From contig JAFXKG010000012.1 in the NCBI GenBank assembly GCA_017531805.1, positions 1 to 64,000 on the forward strand: a stretch of DNA of 64,000 nt, given 5' to 3'. The notes below the pieces were generated by a model. The model saw nothing but the letters and a program-made list of their open reading frames with translations. It made no database searches and was not told the origin of the DNA. The stretch comes from Clostridia bacterium (GTDB lineage Bacteria; Bacillota; Clostridia; Christensenellales; UBA1242). Shown here one piece after another: positions 35,078 to 43,283 of this stretch (the first letter of the stretch is position 1; each line of letters starts with the position of its first letter). The translations under genes and the position numbers were made by a program.

Positions 35078-35395
35078 ATGTTTAAAAGAATTAAACGCAC
35101 AATGAAACCAGGTAAAAATCATACTTTTTTACAAATATTTTACGAAGATGATTTTACTATATTTAATTTGCGAGATATTGATGCAGAATTAAGATGCGAA
35201 CTTAGATCTATAGTAAATAGCACAAATTCTTATTCAGCAAGAAATTCAATCAAAACACTACATGGTTGTATTGTCCAAAATACCAAAGAATTGCTAAACT
35301 TTGCTCAAGAAATTTATCATTTTTTAGATACATATAAGATAGTTAAAAGAAACAATTACTTAACATTAGAAGATATTAAAAACCTTCAATATTAA
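35078..35395 (+). CDS. hypothetical protein, probable 3' part of frameshifted gene
   Basis: 105 residues from the first ATG, though the frame is open back to about 34990. Basic N-terminus (FKRIKRTMKPGKNHTF), then a helical body. No ribosome site precedes the ATG at 35078, which supports its being an internal methionine of a longer product begun at 34872. Family not recognised. The next gene follows by 21 bases. Confidence 0.5.
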   Translation: MFKRIKRTMKPGKNHTFLQIFYEDDFTIFNLRDIDAELRCELRSIVNSTNSYSARNSIKTLHGCIVQNTKELLNFAQEIYHFLDTYKIVKRNNYLTLEDIKNLQY

Positions 35396-35416
35396 TTTGA
35401 AAATACAGGGTAGGTT

Positions 35417-35911
35417 ATGTCAAACTTTATATTTATAAGGAAAAAATATTTAACCGAAACAGAATTGGAAGCTGTTTTTAATATTTTGTCCAACAATATG
35501 CAGTCGTTAGGTTTTGATATTAACCAAGATAATAAAAAGATTTGGCAAACAAATTTTACAAATTCACTATCTAAAGACAATCAATATTGTTATTTGATAT
35601 ATAAACAAGATTTTTTATGTGGCTATATCCAAGTTGGTTTATTTGATAATTTAATGCATATTCATGAAGTGGAATTATCAAATCAATTTAAACAAACAAG
35701 GCTGATTATAGAGATTATCAAATTTCTTATAAATGATAAGCACTTTAAGACATATAATGAGTTTTATTATTCAGTAAACAAAAAAAATCCATTGTCTTTT
35801 AAAACTTTTGCACATTTAGGTGGGATAAAAATTAAAGAAACAGAAACAAAAAACTTTTATAAAATCACCCGCAAATCAGTAGAAGATTACATTAATGCTC
35901 ACTTTAAATAA
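35417..35911 (+). CDS. GNAT-like acetyltransferase
   Basis: 164 residues resembling a diverged GNAT fold: IFIRKKYLTETELEAVFNIL start, strand YCYLIYKQDFLCGYIQVG, then MHIHEVELSNQFKQTRLIIE in the acetyl-CoA strand/helix position and NPLSFKTFAHLGG near the end. The pyrophosphate loop (R/Q-x2-G-x-G/A) is not canonical, so activity is uncertain. The transcription terminator stem overlaps the last codons. Confidence 0.6.
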   Translation: MSNFIFIRKKYLTETELEAVFNILSNNMQSLGFDINQDNKKIWQTNFTNSLSKDNQYCYLIYKQDFLCGYIQVGLFDNLMHIHEVELSNQFKQTRLIIEIIKFLINDKHFKTYNEFYYSVNKKNPLSFKTFAHLGGIKIKETETKNFYKITRKSVEDYINAHFK

Positions 35912-35922
35912 AGTGAGTTTTT
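35894..35922 (+). terminator. terminator overlapping end of 35417 gene
   Basis: CTCACTTTA/TAAAGTGAG stem, then T run. Confidence 0.8.
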
Positions 35923-35927
35923 TGTTT

Positions 35928-35954
35928 TTAGCACTCTAACAAGTTTTTTGCTAA
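35928..35954 (+). promoter_or_regulatory. degenerate second CIRCE-like element
   Basis: Perfect left half TTAGCACTC, nine-base spacer, right half TTTTGCTAA (six of nine matching GAGTGCTAA). It lies about 28 bases upstream of the hrcA -35 box. Confidence 0.55.
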
Positions 35955-35981
35955 AAATTTTAAAAAATGTGACATTTTTAG

Positions 35982-36010
35982 TTGACAAGTGTTGGCAATG
36001 TGAATAAAAT
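35982..36010 (+). promoter_or_regulatory. hrcA operon promoter
   Basis: TTGACA, 17 bases, TAAAAT; CIRCE begins five bases downstream. Confidence 0.88.
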
Positions 36011-36014
36011 AGAG

Positions 36015-36041
36015 TTAGCAATCATATAATAAGAGTGCTAA
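36015..36041 (+). promoter_or_regulatory. CIRCE operator
   Basis: TTAGCAATC, nine bases, GAGTGCTAA: one mismatch to the HrcA operator consensus. It overlaps the predicted transcription start, so HrcA should repress its own operon. Confidence 0.93.
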
Positions 36042-36054
36042 ACGGAGGCAGAAA

Positions 36055-37086
36055 GTGTCTAACGACAAAAACAAAAGGAAACATGATATTGTGTTGGTTG
36101 CGGTTGATGATTATATTAAAACTGCACAACCAATAACAAGTGGCTCGTTAAATCTGCATTTTAAGGATATCAGTTCTGCAACTATCCGCAATGAGATGAA
36201 CGCGCTTGAAAGCATGGGGTATTTTAAACAACTGCACACATCTGGTGGCAGAGTTCCAACCGCACTTGCGTATAAGGAGTATGTAAATTCTATCCTTGGT
36301 AGCGACAAGTTAGATTACGACTCTATCAAAAAGGTTATATCCAATTACCAAGATAGGTCGGTCAGTCTAATAAGCATGCTAAGCACACTTGCCAAAAGAC
36401 TAAGCAGGGCAACAAATTGTCCGGCAGTGCTAGTGCAACATGGCTTACAAAATTTAACTATCGAAAATATTCAAATTATACCGCTTATTCAAAAGGACGC
36501 ATTGCTGTTGGTAGAAACAAATGTAGGTATTATTGACGATAACATCTCGCTAGACCCTAATATAGAGCGTCCTGCATGTATCGAAGCGGGGGAATACCTT
36601 ACCAAACAATTTAAAGGCAAAACAATAGAATATATGATAGACAACATGAAAGAAGTTTGCTTAAATGCTGGTGCTCAAATTGTTCAGTTTAAAAACTTGA
36701 TAGAAAGTGTGGCAGATGCGTTGATAGATGTGATAAAAACAAAATGTGACATATCAAACGAAAATCCTACAAAACTTTTAGACGGAATGAGTCAAACTGA
36801 AATCGACGAAGCAAAAGATGTGTTCAATTTTTTAGAAGATGCGGATAATGTAATTAATATTATAGATAAAGACGCAAACGAATTGAATTTTAAAATAGGG
36901 GAAGACGAAGATAGTAAACTTAAAGGTGGCATGATGATGAGTGCACCAATAGTTATAAATGGTGTATCAATTGCAAGCCTTGCATTAGTTGGTCCAAAGC
37001 GTATTGACTATGCAAATGTGGCTGCAGCCTTAAAGTTTATAGTCAATCAAATAGATAACGATAAAGGAGGCGTAAGTGAAAGATAA
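36055..37086 (+). CDS. hrcA: HrcA heat-shock repressor
   Basis: 343-residue repressor of class I heat-shock genes that binds CIRCE. N-terminal winged HTH includes ITSGSLNLHFKDISSATIRNE then MNALESMGYFKQLHTSGGRVPT, both strongly family-like; a GAF-like domain and the ending IGPKRIDY-type motif (LVGPKRIDYANV) complete it. GTG start with CGGAGG upstream. Autoregulation is indicated by the CIRCE site. It overlaps grpE by 11 bases. Confidence 0.96.
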   Translation: MSNDKNKRKHDIVLVAVDDYIKTAQPITSGSLNLHFKDISSATIRNEMNALESMGYFKQLHTSGGRVPTALAYKEYVNSILGSDKLDYDSIKKVISNYQDRSVSLISMLSTLAKRLSRATNCPAVLVQHGLQNLTIENIQIIPLIQKDALLLVETNVGIIDDNISLDPNIERPACIEAGEYLTKQFKGKTIEYMIDNMKEVCLNAGAQIVQFKNLIESVADALIDVIKTKCDISNENPTKLLDGMSQTEIDEAKDVFNFLEDADNVINIIDKDANELNFKIGEDEDSKLKGGMMMSAPIVINGVSIASLALVGPKRIDYANVAAALKFIVNQIDNDKGGVSER

Positions 37087-37708
37087 GCACACACAAGATT
37101 TAGAAGAAGAAAGTTGCGGATGCTGTGACGAGTGTAATTGTGGTGACGATTGCCAATGCACTGAAGACAATAAATGCTCAGAAGAATGTACTTGTGGCGA
37201 ACATCAATGTAATTGCAACAAAGAACACAAATGCGAGTGCGAAAATTGTCATTGTGACGATAACGAAGCAGAGTGTGAATGTGGCAGTGATTGCGATTGT
37301 CACGAAAAGAACTACTTGGCAGATTTGCAACGCGTACAAGCAGAGTTTGACAATTACCGCAAACGCATGGTAACTGCACTTGGCGATGCTCGTCAAGACG
37401 GATTTATGGATGCGATTGAACAATTCTTACCAGCACTTGATAGTTTTAAAATGGCAACCGACATGATAACCGACAAAAACACTCTTGTGGGCATCAAGTT
37501 TATTGAAAAAGGCATCCTTGATACTTTAGCAAAGATGGGAGTTGAACAAGTTGATGCAACAGGCGAGTTTAACCCAGAATTGCATCAAGCAGTAGATACA
37601 GACAATACTGCAGATGTTGAAACTGGTTACATCGTAAAAGAAATGTTTAAAGGTTTCACATATAAAGGCAAAGTAATTCGATACAGTCAAGTGGTTGTTA
37701 AAAAGTAG
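37076..37708 (+). CDS. grpE: GrpE with metallothionein-like N-terminal extension
   Basis: 210-residue DnaK nucleotide-exchange factor. The core from about 80 onward is standard: LADLQRVQAEFDNYRKRM helix, FLPALDSFKMA, and the beta-domain GYIVKEMFKGFTYKGKVIRYSQVVV. Unusually, residues 14-75 hold 20 cysteines in nine CxC motifs amid Asp/Glu/Asn/His, replacing the ordinary acidic disordered N-terminus. This looks like a soft-metal-binding or redox-sensing segment. GTG start with AAAGGAGG inside the end of hrcA. The reading frame is intact and codon usage is similar throughout. Confidence 0.95.
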   Translation: MKDKHTQDLEEESCGCCDECNCGDDCQCTEDNKCSEECTCGEHQCNCNKEHKCECENCHCDDNEAECECGSDCDCHEKNYLADLQRVQAEFDNYRKRMVTALGDARQDGFMDAIEQFLPALDSFKMATDMITDKNTLVGIKFIEKGILDTLAKMGVEQVDATGEFNPELHQAVDTDNTADVETGYIVKEMFKGFTYKGKVIRYSQVVVKK

Positions 37709-37715
37709 GTAAAGT

Positions 37716-38045
37716 ATGGCAAAAAGGCAATATACATTAAAAGAAGCTAGAGAATATATTAAAGAATATTATAATCTTGATTGGGTTAATTTTGAAGTAC
37801 GCGGTGATGATGGGATAAGAAGAAGTGTTAAATTAAGTGATTTTCAAGAAGATAGATTATATACTTTTGCATATATGACAAAAGGTAAAAATAAAGAAAT
37901 AACTATATTAGAAATAACAAATAACAATTTGGTATTACTTTCATCATTTTCGTCAGTGTCTGGTTTTAAAACACCTAGGGTGAGTTTTAAAGATTTTTAC
38001 ACAAAAATTCGCACTCAAGATAACAAGGTAGAGCATGGAAGTTAA
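37716..38045 (+). CDS. hypothetical protein in heat-shock operon
   Basis: 109 residues, not recognised: TLKEAREYIKEYYNLDWVNF then FEVRGDDGIRRSVKLSDF, with beta-strand-rich middle. It starts 7 bases after grpE with a GTAGG-like site and overlaps the next gene by 11 bases, so it is in the hrcA operon. No membrane segment. Role in folding or stress is inferred from position only. Confidence 0.75.
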   Translation: MAKRQYTLKEAREYIKEYYNLDWVNFEVRGDDGIRRSVKLSDFQEDRLYTFAYMTKGKNKEITILEITNNNLVLLSSFSSVSGFKTPRVSFKDFYTKIRTQDNKVEHGS

Positions 38046-38667
38046 AACAATTAAAACAGATTGGGGTGGAGACTTAAAACAAAACACTCATGTTATTATT
38101 GGTGAAAATACTTGTGTGGTAATAGATGCAGGCTGTCCAATTCAAGATATTAAAAATTTAACACCACTACCAATTGAGGCAGTGTTTATAACACACGGAC
38201 ATTTCGACCATGTTGAATATATAGAAGAATATGATAAACTTGGCGTTCCAATATATGTAAGCGAAGAAACTCCAATGTTTTTAAAAGATACAAATTTAAA
38301 TGTATCAAGATGTAAAACATACAAAGTAAACAATCTTGTTCCGCTAGATGATGGCGATAAAATCGAAAGTTGTGTTGGGACAATAGAGTGTATTAAAACA
38401 CCAGGGCATAGTGAAGATAGCATGTGCTATTTACTTTACGGAGAAACAAACACATTATTTACGGGTGACACTGTGTTCTCAGTAGCAATGGGCAGAGATG
38501 ATTTGCCAACAGGTGATACAATTCAATTGTTGGCAAGTTTAGATAGAATTTTAAATTTAGACTTCAACGAAATGTACACCGGACATGGTAGAGTAAGCAC
38601 AAAAGAAGAACAAAAAACAAACATCCCAAAATGGATAAACTATTTTAGAAACACAAAAACAATTTAG
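38035..38667 (+). CDS. MBL-fold metallohydrolase (glyoxalase II-like)
   Basis: 210-residue metallo-beta-lactamase-fold hydrolase. The metal ligands are visible: THGHFDH (HxHxDH), GHSEDSM, FTGDTVF (Asp) and YTGHGR (last His). It resembles the small YcbL/YqgX-type hydrolases that act on thioesters such as S-lactoylglutathione, but the substrate is unknown. It overlaps the preceding gene by 11 bases and is therefore cotranscribed in the heat-shock operon, an uncommon neighbour for grpE and dnaK. Confidence 0.9.
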   Translation: MEVKTIKTDWGGDLKQNTHVIIGENTCVVIDAGCPIQDIKNLTPLPIEAVFITHGHFDHVEYIEEYDKLGVPIYVSEETPMFLKDTNLNVSRCKTYKVNNLVPLDDGDKIESCVGTIECIKTPGHSEDSMCYLLYGETNTLFTGDTVFSVAMGRDDLPTGDTIQLLASLDRILNLDFNEMYTGHGRVSTKEEQKTNIPKWINYFRNTKTI

Positions 38668-38711
38668 TCTTTTACAACTTTTCTTAAAGACAAAGTTGAT
38701 TAAATTTATTT

Positions 38712-38787
38712 TGTCACCCTGAGCGAGCGTAGTGAGTCGAATGGGTCTAGATTCTTCGAGTCCGCTTCGCTTCTCTCAGAATGACAG
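38712..38787. repeat. palindromic repeat, copy A (before dnaK)
   Basis: About 76 bases, richer in G+C than its surroundings, with ends GTCACCCTGAG and CTCAGAATGAC as imperfect inverted repeats and a GTCGAATGGGTCT centre. A second copy is at 40644-40718. Similar GTCATTCTGAGCG-type palindromes are scattered in many bacterial genomes. Confidence 0.8.
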
Positions 38788-38827
38788 AATTTAAAACAAA
38801 AATTCATAAATTAAAGGAGAATAAATT

Positions 38828-40639
38828 ATGTCTAAAATTATAGGTATCGACTTAGGTACAACAAACAGTTGTGTTGCAGTTATGGAAGGCAACCAACCAA
38901 CAGTAATCCCAAACAGCGAGGGTGGAAGAACAACCCCATCAGTTGTTGGTTTTAAAGATACAGACCGTCTTGTTGGTCAAGTGGCAAAGCGTCAAGCAGT
39001 TGCAAATCCAGACAAAACTGTAATTTCAATCAAACGCGAAATGGGTACAGATTACAAAGTTAAAATTGATGATAAACAATATAGTCCAGAAGAAGTTTCT
39101 GCTATGATTTTATCAAAACTTAAAGCAGATGCAGAGGCGTACCTTGGTCAAAAAGTAACTCAAGCAGTTATCACAGTCCCTGCTTACTTTAACGATAGCC
39201 AACGTCAAGCAACAAAAAATGCTGGTAAAATTGCTGGTCTTGAAGTATTGCGTATTATCAACGAACCAACTGCAGCAGCTTTGGCTTATGGTCTTGATAA
39301 AGCTGATAGAAAGAATCAAAAGATTTTAGTGTTCGACCTTGGTGGCGGAACATTTGATGTGTCAATCCTTGAAATTGGCGACGGAGTGTTTGAAGTACTT
39401 TCAACAAATGGTAACACTCGTCTTGGCGGTGACGACTTTGATAATCGTATCATTGATTTATTGGTTGAAGAATTTAAGAAAGAAAATGGCATAGATTTGT
39501 CTCAAGACAAACTTGCAAAACAACGCTTAAAAGAAGCAGCTGAAAAGGCTAAAATAGAACTTTCAACTTTAACACAAACAACAATCAGCCTACCATTTAT
39601 CACAGCAGATGCAACAGGCCCTAAACACCTTGAATACACTTTAACTCGTGCTAAATTTGAAAATATGATTTCTGATTTAGTAGAATCAACTCTTGTTTGC
39701 ACTCGTAATGCAATGAAAGATGCTGGACTTAGCAAATCAGATATTTCAAATGTAGTTTTGGTTGGTGGTTCAACTCGTGTCCCATGCGTAGTAGAAGCAC
39801 TTTCAAAAGAAATACCTGTAACTCCATTTAAGGGTATCAACCCAGATGAATGTGTTGCAATCGGTGCAGCAATTCAAGCTGGTGTACTTGGTGGAGAAGT
39901 TAAAGATGTGTTATTGCTTGACGTTACACCATTGTCACTTGGTATTGAAACATTAGGTGGTGTTTGCACTCGTTTAATTGAACGTAACACAACAATCCCT
40001 ACAAAGAAGTCTCAAGTGTTCAGCACAGCACAAGATAACCAACCAGGCGTTGAAATTAACGTGCTTCAAGGTGAACGTGAATTTGCTGCTCAAAATAAAT
40101 CTTTAGGTAGATTCCAACTTACTGGTATCCCACCAGCACCACGTGGTATCCCACAAATTGAAGTTACTTTCGATATCGATGCAAATGGTATTGTAAATGT
40201 TAGCGCTAAAGACCTTGGCACAAACAAGGAACAAAAAATCACAATCACAGCATCTACAAACCTTAGCGAAGAAGAAATCAACAAAGCAGTAAAAGAAGCA
40301 GAACAATTTGCCGAAGAAGACAAGAAAAAACGAGAAGTTGTAGACACTCGTAATGGTTTAGATGCAATGATTATGAACATAGAAAAGGTAAGTAAAGAAA
40401 ACGCAGACAAACTTAGCGAAGAAGATAAAACAACTTTAACAAACGCATGTGAAGAAGCAAAGAAACACCTATCTAGTGAAGATATTGAAGAACTCAAAAA
40501 AGCAAATGAAGATTTAACAAATGCTACAAACCCTGTGTTTACAAAAATGTATCAAAACATGCAACAAAACCCACAAGGCGACAACAATAATGGTGGTACA
40601 CCAAACAATGATGGCGACCCAGAAGTTGTAGTCGAGTAA
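38828..40639 (+). CDS. dnaK: DnaK (Hsp70) chaperone
   Basis: 603-residue Hsp70. ATPase domain motifs [16 protein letters not shown] at the start, [26 protein letters not shown], and [11 protein letters not shown]; substrate domain begins [14 protein letters not shown]; the C-terminal lid ends with a Gly/Asn-rich tail and PEVVVE. Length is typical for Bacillota. AAAGGAG precedes the ATG. Normally dnaK follows grpE directly; here two genes and a repeat intervene. Confidence 0.98.
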   Translation: MSKIIGIDLGTTNSCVAVMEGNQPTVIPNSEGGRTTPSVVGFKDTDRLVGQVAKRQAVANPDKTVISIKREMGTDYKVKIDDKQYSPEEVSAMILSKLKADAEAYLGQKVTQAVITVPAYFNDSQRQATKNAGKIAGLEVLRIINEPTAAALAYGLDKADRKNQKILVFDLGGGTFDVSILEIGDGVFEVLSTNGNTRLGGDDFDNRIIDLLVEEFKKENGIDLSQDKLAKQRLKEAAEKAKIELSTLTQTTISLPFITADATGPKHLEYTLTRAKFENMISDLVESTLVCTRNAMKDAGLSKSDISNVVLVGGSTRVPCVVEALSKEIPVTPFKGINPDECVAIGAAIQAGVLGGEVKDVLLLDVTPLSLGIETLGGVCTRLIERNTTIPTKKSQVFSTAQDNQPGVEINVLQGEREFAAQNKSLGRFQLTGIPPAPRGIPQIEVTFDIDANGIVNVSAKDLGTNKEQKITITASTNLSEEEINKAVKEAEQFAEEDKKKREVVDTRNGLDAMIMNIEKVSKENADKLSEEDKTTLTNACEEAKKHLSSEDIEELKKANEDLTNATNPVFTKMYQNMQQNPQGDNNNGGTPNNDGDPEVVVE

Positions 40640-40643
40640 TTTT

Positions 40644-40718
40644 ATTGTCACCCTGAGCGAGCATTAGCGAGTCGAATGGGTCTTAAAGATTCTTCGACTA
40701 CGCTCAGAATGACACAAT
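40644..40718. repeat. palindromic repeat, copy B (after dnaK)
   Basis: Same family as 38712-38787: GTCACCCTGAGCGAGC start, GTCGAATGGGTCT centre, CTCAGAATGAC end, within five bases of the dnaK stop. Confidence 0.8.
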
Positions 40719-40766
40719 AGAGTAAAAGAAGAACAAGGCAAAACGCCTTGTTCAACTTTGCTTGTA

Positions 40767-40794
40767 TTGACAAACTTTCTATTAATGTTATAAT
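40767..40794 (+). promoter_or_regulatory. promoter for 40813 gene (and dnaJ?)
   Basis: TTGACA, 16 bases, TATAAT. A GAACAAGGC/GCCTTGTTC hairpin without T run lies just upstream (about 40731-40753). Confidence 0.75.
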
Positions 40795-40812
40795 GCAACT
40801 AGGAGAAAATTT

Positions 40813-41274
40813 ATGTTTAAAAAGAAAGAACTAGAATTTAATATCAATGGCAACATTTTGGAAGTTGCAGATTTTACTTGGCATATAGATAGGGTTAATA
40901 TGATTTATATTGCACCAAGTTGTATGTGTATTGACAAGTGGGCTATTTATGTCGAAACAGATAATGAAATTGATAAACTATATTTTGAATCAGATAAATC
41001 GGCACAAATTTTAAATAATTTCCGACATTTGTGCAATGCAATAAGAAAAGAAAATCCTAACTTTAAAATTCATGGACCGAGATGTTTTAATTTTACAAAT
41101 GTAAAAGATATTGAATCTTCAGAAATATCAGTTGTAAATATGGTTCCACAATATTTAATTCGTTTAATTTTTAAAAATGGAAAATTTAAGGAATTTAAAG
41201 CTTTAGATAGCGAATTAAGAAGTTTGATTGCAGACAAGGAAGAAATTGAACAAAACAACGGTTTACAACAATAA
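40813..41274 (+). CDS. hypothetical protein between dnaK and dnaJ
   Basis: 153 residues, not recognised. N-terminal beta-rich part (ELEFNINGNILEVADFTWHI), SCMCIDKW cysteine pair near 35, and a C-terminal EEIEQNNGLQQ tail. AGGAG precedes the ATG and it has its own sigma-A promoter. Soluble. It may share a transcript with dnaJ, 53 bases downstream; an CTTTTCTTT/AAAGAAAAG hairpin lies in that gap without a T run. Confidence 0.72.
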   Translation: MFKKKELEFNINGNILEVADFTWHIDRVNMIYIAPSCMCIDKWAIYVETDNEIDKLYFESDKSAQILNNFRHLCNAIRKENPNFKIHGPRCFNFTNVKDIESSEISVVNMVPQYLIRLIFKNGKFKEFKALDSELRSLIADKEEIEQNNGLQQ

Positions 41275-41327
41275 TTTTCTTTTGCTGTCTTTTCTTTGAA
41301 AGAAAAGCAGAATAAAAAAGGTTAAAA

Positions 41328-42452
41328 ATGGCAAATAAAGATTATTATTCTACGCTTGGTGTAGGGAAAAATGCCAGTGATGATGAAATCAAGTCGGCGT
41401 ATCGCCAAATGGCAAAAAAGTATCATCCAGACTTAAACAAAACACCAGAAGCGGCAGAAAAATTTAAAGAAATAAACGAAGCATATAGCGTGCTTAGTGA
41501 TAAACAAAAACGCGCTAATTACGATCAATTTGGCTCAGCAGATGGTCCACAAGGTTTTGGAGGTGGTCAAGGTTTTTCAGGCTTTGGTGGCAATGGCGGT
41601 TTTGGCGGGTTTGAAGATATTTTCAACATTTTTTCTAACTTTGGTGGACGCGGTGGTGGCAGACCACAACAAGAAGAAGGCGAAGATATTAACACAAATC
41701 TAACAATAACCTTTACAGAAGCCGCTTTTGGTGTAGAAAAGGAGATAACCATTACGCGTAAAGAGCGTTGTAAAGATTGTGGTGGCACAGGTGCAAAATC
41801 TAACAGCGATTATGTGACATGTTCAGAGTGTAATGGTGCAGGTCGTGTAACCCACACTCAACAAACCTTGTTTGGCATGACCAGAACAACCGGAATATGT
41901 CGTAATTGTAATGGCAAGGGTAAAGTGGTTAAAGAAAAATGCCCTAATTGTCGTGGTGCGGGGCTTAAAACTGTTACAACCAAAATCAAAGTTAAAATTC
42001 CTGCAGGTATTGATAACGACCAAATTATTCGTTTAAATGGAGAAGGTCATCAAACAGCATCAACTGATGGTGTTGCGGGTGATTTGCGTATCGCTATCAA
42101 AGTACAAAGTCATCCTTTGCTTGTCCGCAATGGTTTAGATTTGTTTGTTGATGTATATGCACCAATCACAACTTTATTGCTTGGTGGCAAGGTAGAAGTT
42201 CCAACTCTTAAAGGTATAACAACTATTGATGTTGCACCGCTAACACAATCTAATACCAAATATACTCTTAAAGGTAAAGGTATAAAATACTTAAAAGGTT
42301 TTGGCAGTGGTGATATCATTGTAACCCTTAAAGGAGAAATGCCAAAAGACGTTGATAAAAACACTATAAAGATTTTAAAAGAACTTAAAGATTCTATCAA
42401 TGAAAAGGCATATCCAAAAACAAATAATTACAAAAAGAAGCTAGAAAATTAG
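41328..42452 (+). CDS. dnaJ: DnaJ (Hsp40) cochaperone
   Basis: 374-residue type I J-protein that delivers substrates to DnaK. J domain with YHPD near 33, a Gly/Phe-rich linker (about 70-120, many FGG repeats), four zinc motifs ([32 protein letters not shown]) and the substrate-binding C-terminal barrels. Full length. The terminator stem overlaps the stop codon region. Confidence 0.98.
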   Translation: MANKDYYSTLGVGKNASDDEIKSAYRQMAKKYHPDLNKTPEAAEKFKEINEAYSVLSDKQKRANYDQFGSADGPQGFGGGQGFSGFGGNGGFGGFEDIFNIFSNFGGRGGGRPQQEEGEDINTNLTITFTEAAFGVEKEITITRKERCKDCGGTGAKSNSDYVTCSECNGAGRVTHTQQTLFGMTRTTGICRNCNGKGKVVKEKCPNCRGAGLKTVTTKIKVKIPAGIDNDQIIRLNGEGHQTASTDGVAGDLRIAIKVQSHPLLVRNGLDLFVDVYAPITTLLLGGKVEVPTLKGITTIDVAPLTQSNTKYTLKGKGIKYLKGFGSGDIIVTLKGEMPKDVDKNTIKILKELKDSINEKAYPKTNNYKKKLEN

Positions 42453-42463
42453 TTTCTTTTTTA
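42433..42463 (+). terminator. terminator of dnaJ
   Basis: AAAGAAGCTA/TAGTTTCTTT stem with T run, overlapping the last codons. Confidence 0.7.
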
Positions 42464-42488
42464 TATAAAAAATATTGTTTTAATCATA

Positions 42489-42516
42489 TTGACAAATTTT
42501 CAATATATGATATACT
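42489..42516 (+). promoter_or_regulatory. promoter for 42542 gene
   Basis: TTGACA, 16 bases, TATACT, then GGAGG and the ATG. Confidence 0.75.
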
Positions 42517-42541
42517 ATTGACTAGAGACGGAGGTTTAAAT

Positions 42542-43054
42542 ATGATATTAGGAGATTTTCCAGAAACAAAAAAAGTTAGTGTGGAAACTTTAGAAAAAAT
42601 CAAAACTTGGTTAAGCGTAAGTTTGCCCAAATTAGGCGACAACAAACAACCAAATCTTGTTAAAAAAAGTTTAATCAAAAACATTTCATCAAAATTGATT
42701 AACATAATTGACGAACATCCAGAATTGGTTACAATTCAAGATAAAGATGGTTACAATTTAGGTATGATTTGTGCTCAGTACGGATTAGAAAAAGTTGTTA
42801 TCAACTGCTTAAAAGATGCCGATGCTGCAACGCAACAAAATTGCAGAAGTCAAAACATAGGCATGATTGCAGCTGCGCAACCTGTACAACTTAAAAAAGC
42901 AACTTTGTTTGCTCTTCAAAACAAAGAAGCAGTTGCACAAATGGACAATCAAGGTAGGACAATCGCAAGACTTGCATATGATTTTATTGAAAAAGAAGAA
43001 GTCAACAAAGTTCTTAGCGAAACTGCATACGAAGATGTTTTATCTGATTTATAA
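42542..43054 (+). CDS. ankyrin-like repeat protein
   Basis: 170 residues from the ATG at 42542 (CGGAGG eight bases upstream; the TTG at 42518 is not needed). Residues about 60-150 show ankyrin-like periodicity: TIQDKDGYNLGMICAQYGLE, then QNCRSQNIGMIAAAQ, then QMDNQGRTIARLAYDF. The N-terminal 60 residues are helical and not recognised. Ankyrin proteins bind partners; none is suggested by the neighbours. Confidence 0.72.
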   Translation: MILGDFPETKKVSVETLEKIKTWLSVSLPKLGDNKQPNLVKKSLIKNISSKLINIIDEHPELVTIQDKDGYNLGMICAQYGLEKVVINCLKDADAATQQNCRSQNIGMIAAAQPVQLKKATLFALQNKEAVAQMDNQGRTIARLAYDFIEKEEVNKVLSETAYEDVLSDL

Positions 43055-43103
43055 TCAATTTTATTTTACATAAAAAATATTTTTCTTAAAAAACAATTTT
43101 AAT

Positions 43104-43160
43104 AAAGGACACAATATTTTAGGAGCTTTCCAACAATAAATCTTCATGTTATTGTTTATG
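43104..43160 (+). terminator. branched hairpin with T run
   Basis: Outer arms ACACAATATTT and AAATATTGTGT are exact complements; an inner AACAATAA/TTATTGTT hairpin sits between, and seven T follow. It ends the ankyrin-like gene but is larger than a normal terminator, so a small RNA or attenuator is possible. Confidence 0.65.
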
Positions 43161-43199
43161 AAATATTGTGTTTTTTTGTGTTTATATATTATAATTTAA

Positions 43200-43229
43200 T
43201 TAGCAATCTTAAAAAAAAATGATTGCTAA
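43200..43229. promoter_or_regulatory. palindrome before membrane-gene promoter
   Basis: TTAGCAATC, 12-base A-rich spacer, GATTGCTAA: a perfect 9-base inverted repeat just upstream of the -35 box at 43234. The left half equals the left half of the CIRCE at 36015, but the spacer is 12 instead of 9. Confidence 0.6.
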
Positions 43230-43233
43230 AAAA

Positions 43234-43262
43234 GTTGCGTTTATAAATTTGTTATGATATTA
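43234..43262 (+). promoter_or_regulatory. promoter for 43284 operon
   Basis: TTGCGT, 17 bases, TATTAT; AGAGGTG precedes the ATG at 43284. Confidence 0.7.
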
Positions 43263-43283
43263 TGTTTAAACATAGAGGTGTTT

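Noticed and set aside
40090..40497. 135-codon antisense frame over dnaK
   Set aside because: Mirror of dnaK codon pattern (Ser/Phe-rich); no start signal or recognisable protein.
43200..43229. Calling this palindrome a true CIRCE element
   Set aside because: Spacer is 12 bases, not 9, and the right half is GATTGCTAA instead of GAGTGCTAA; kept only as an unassigned operator candidate.
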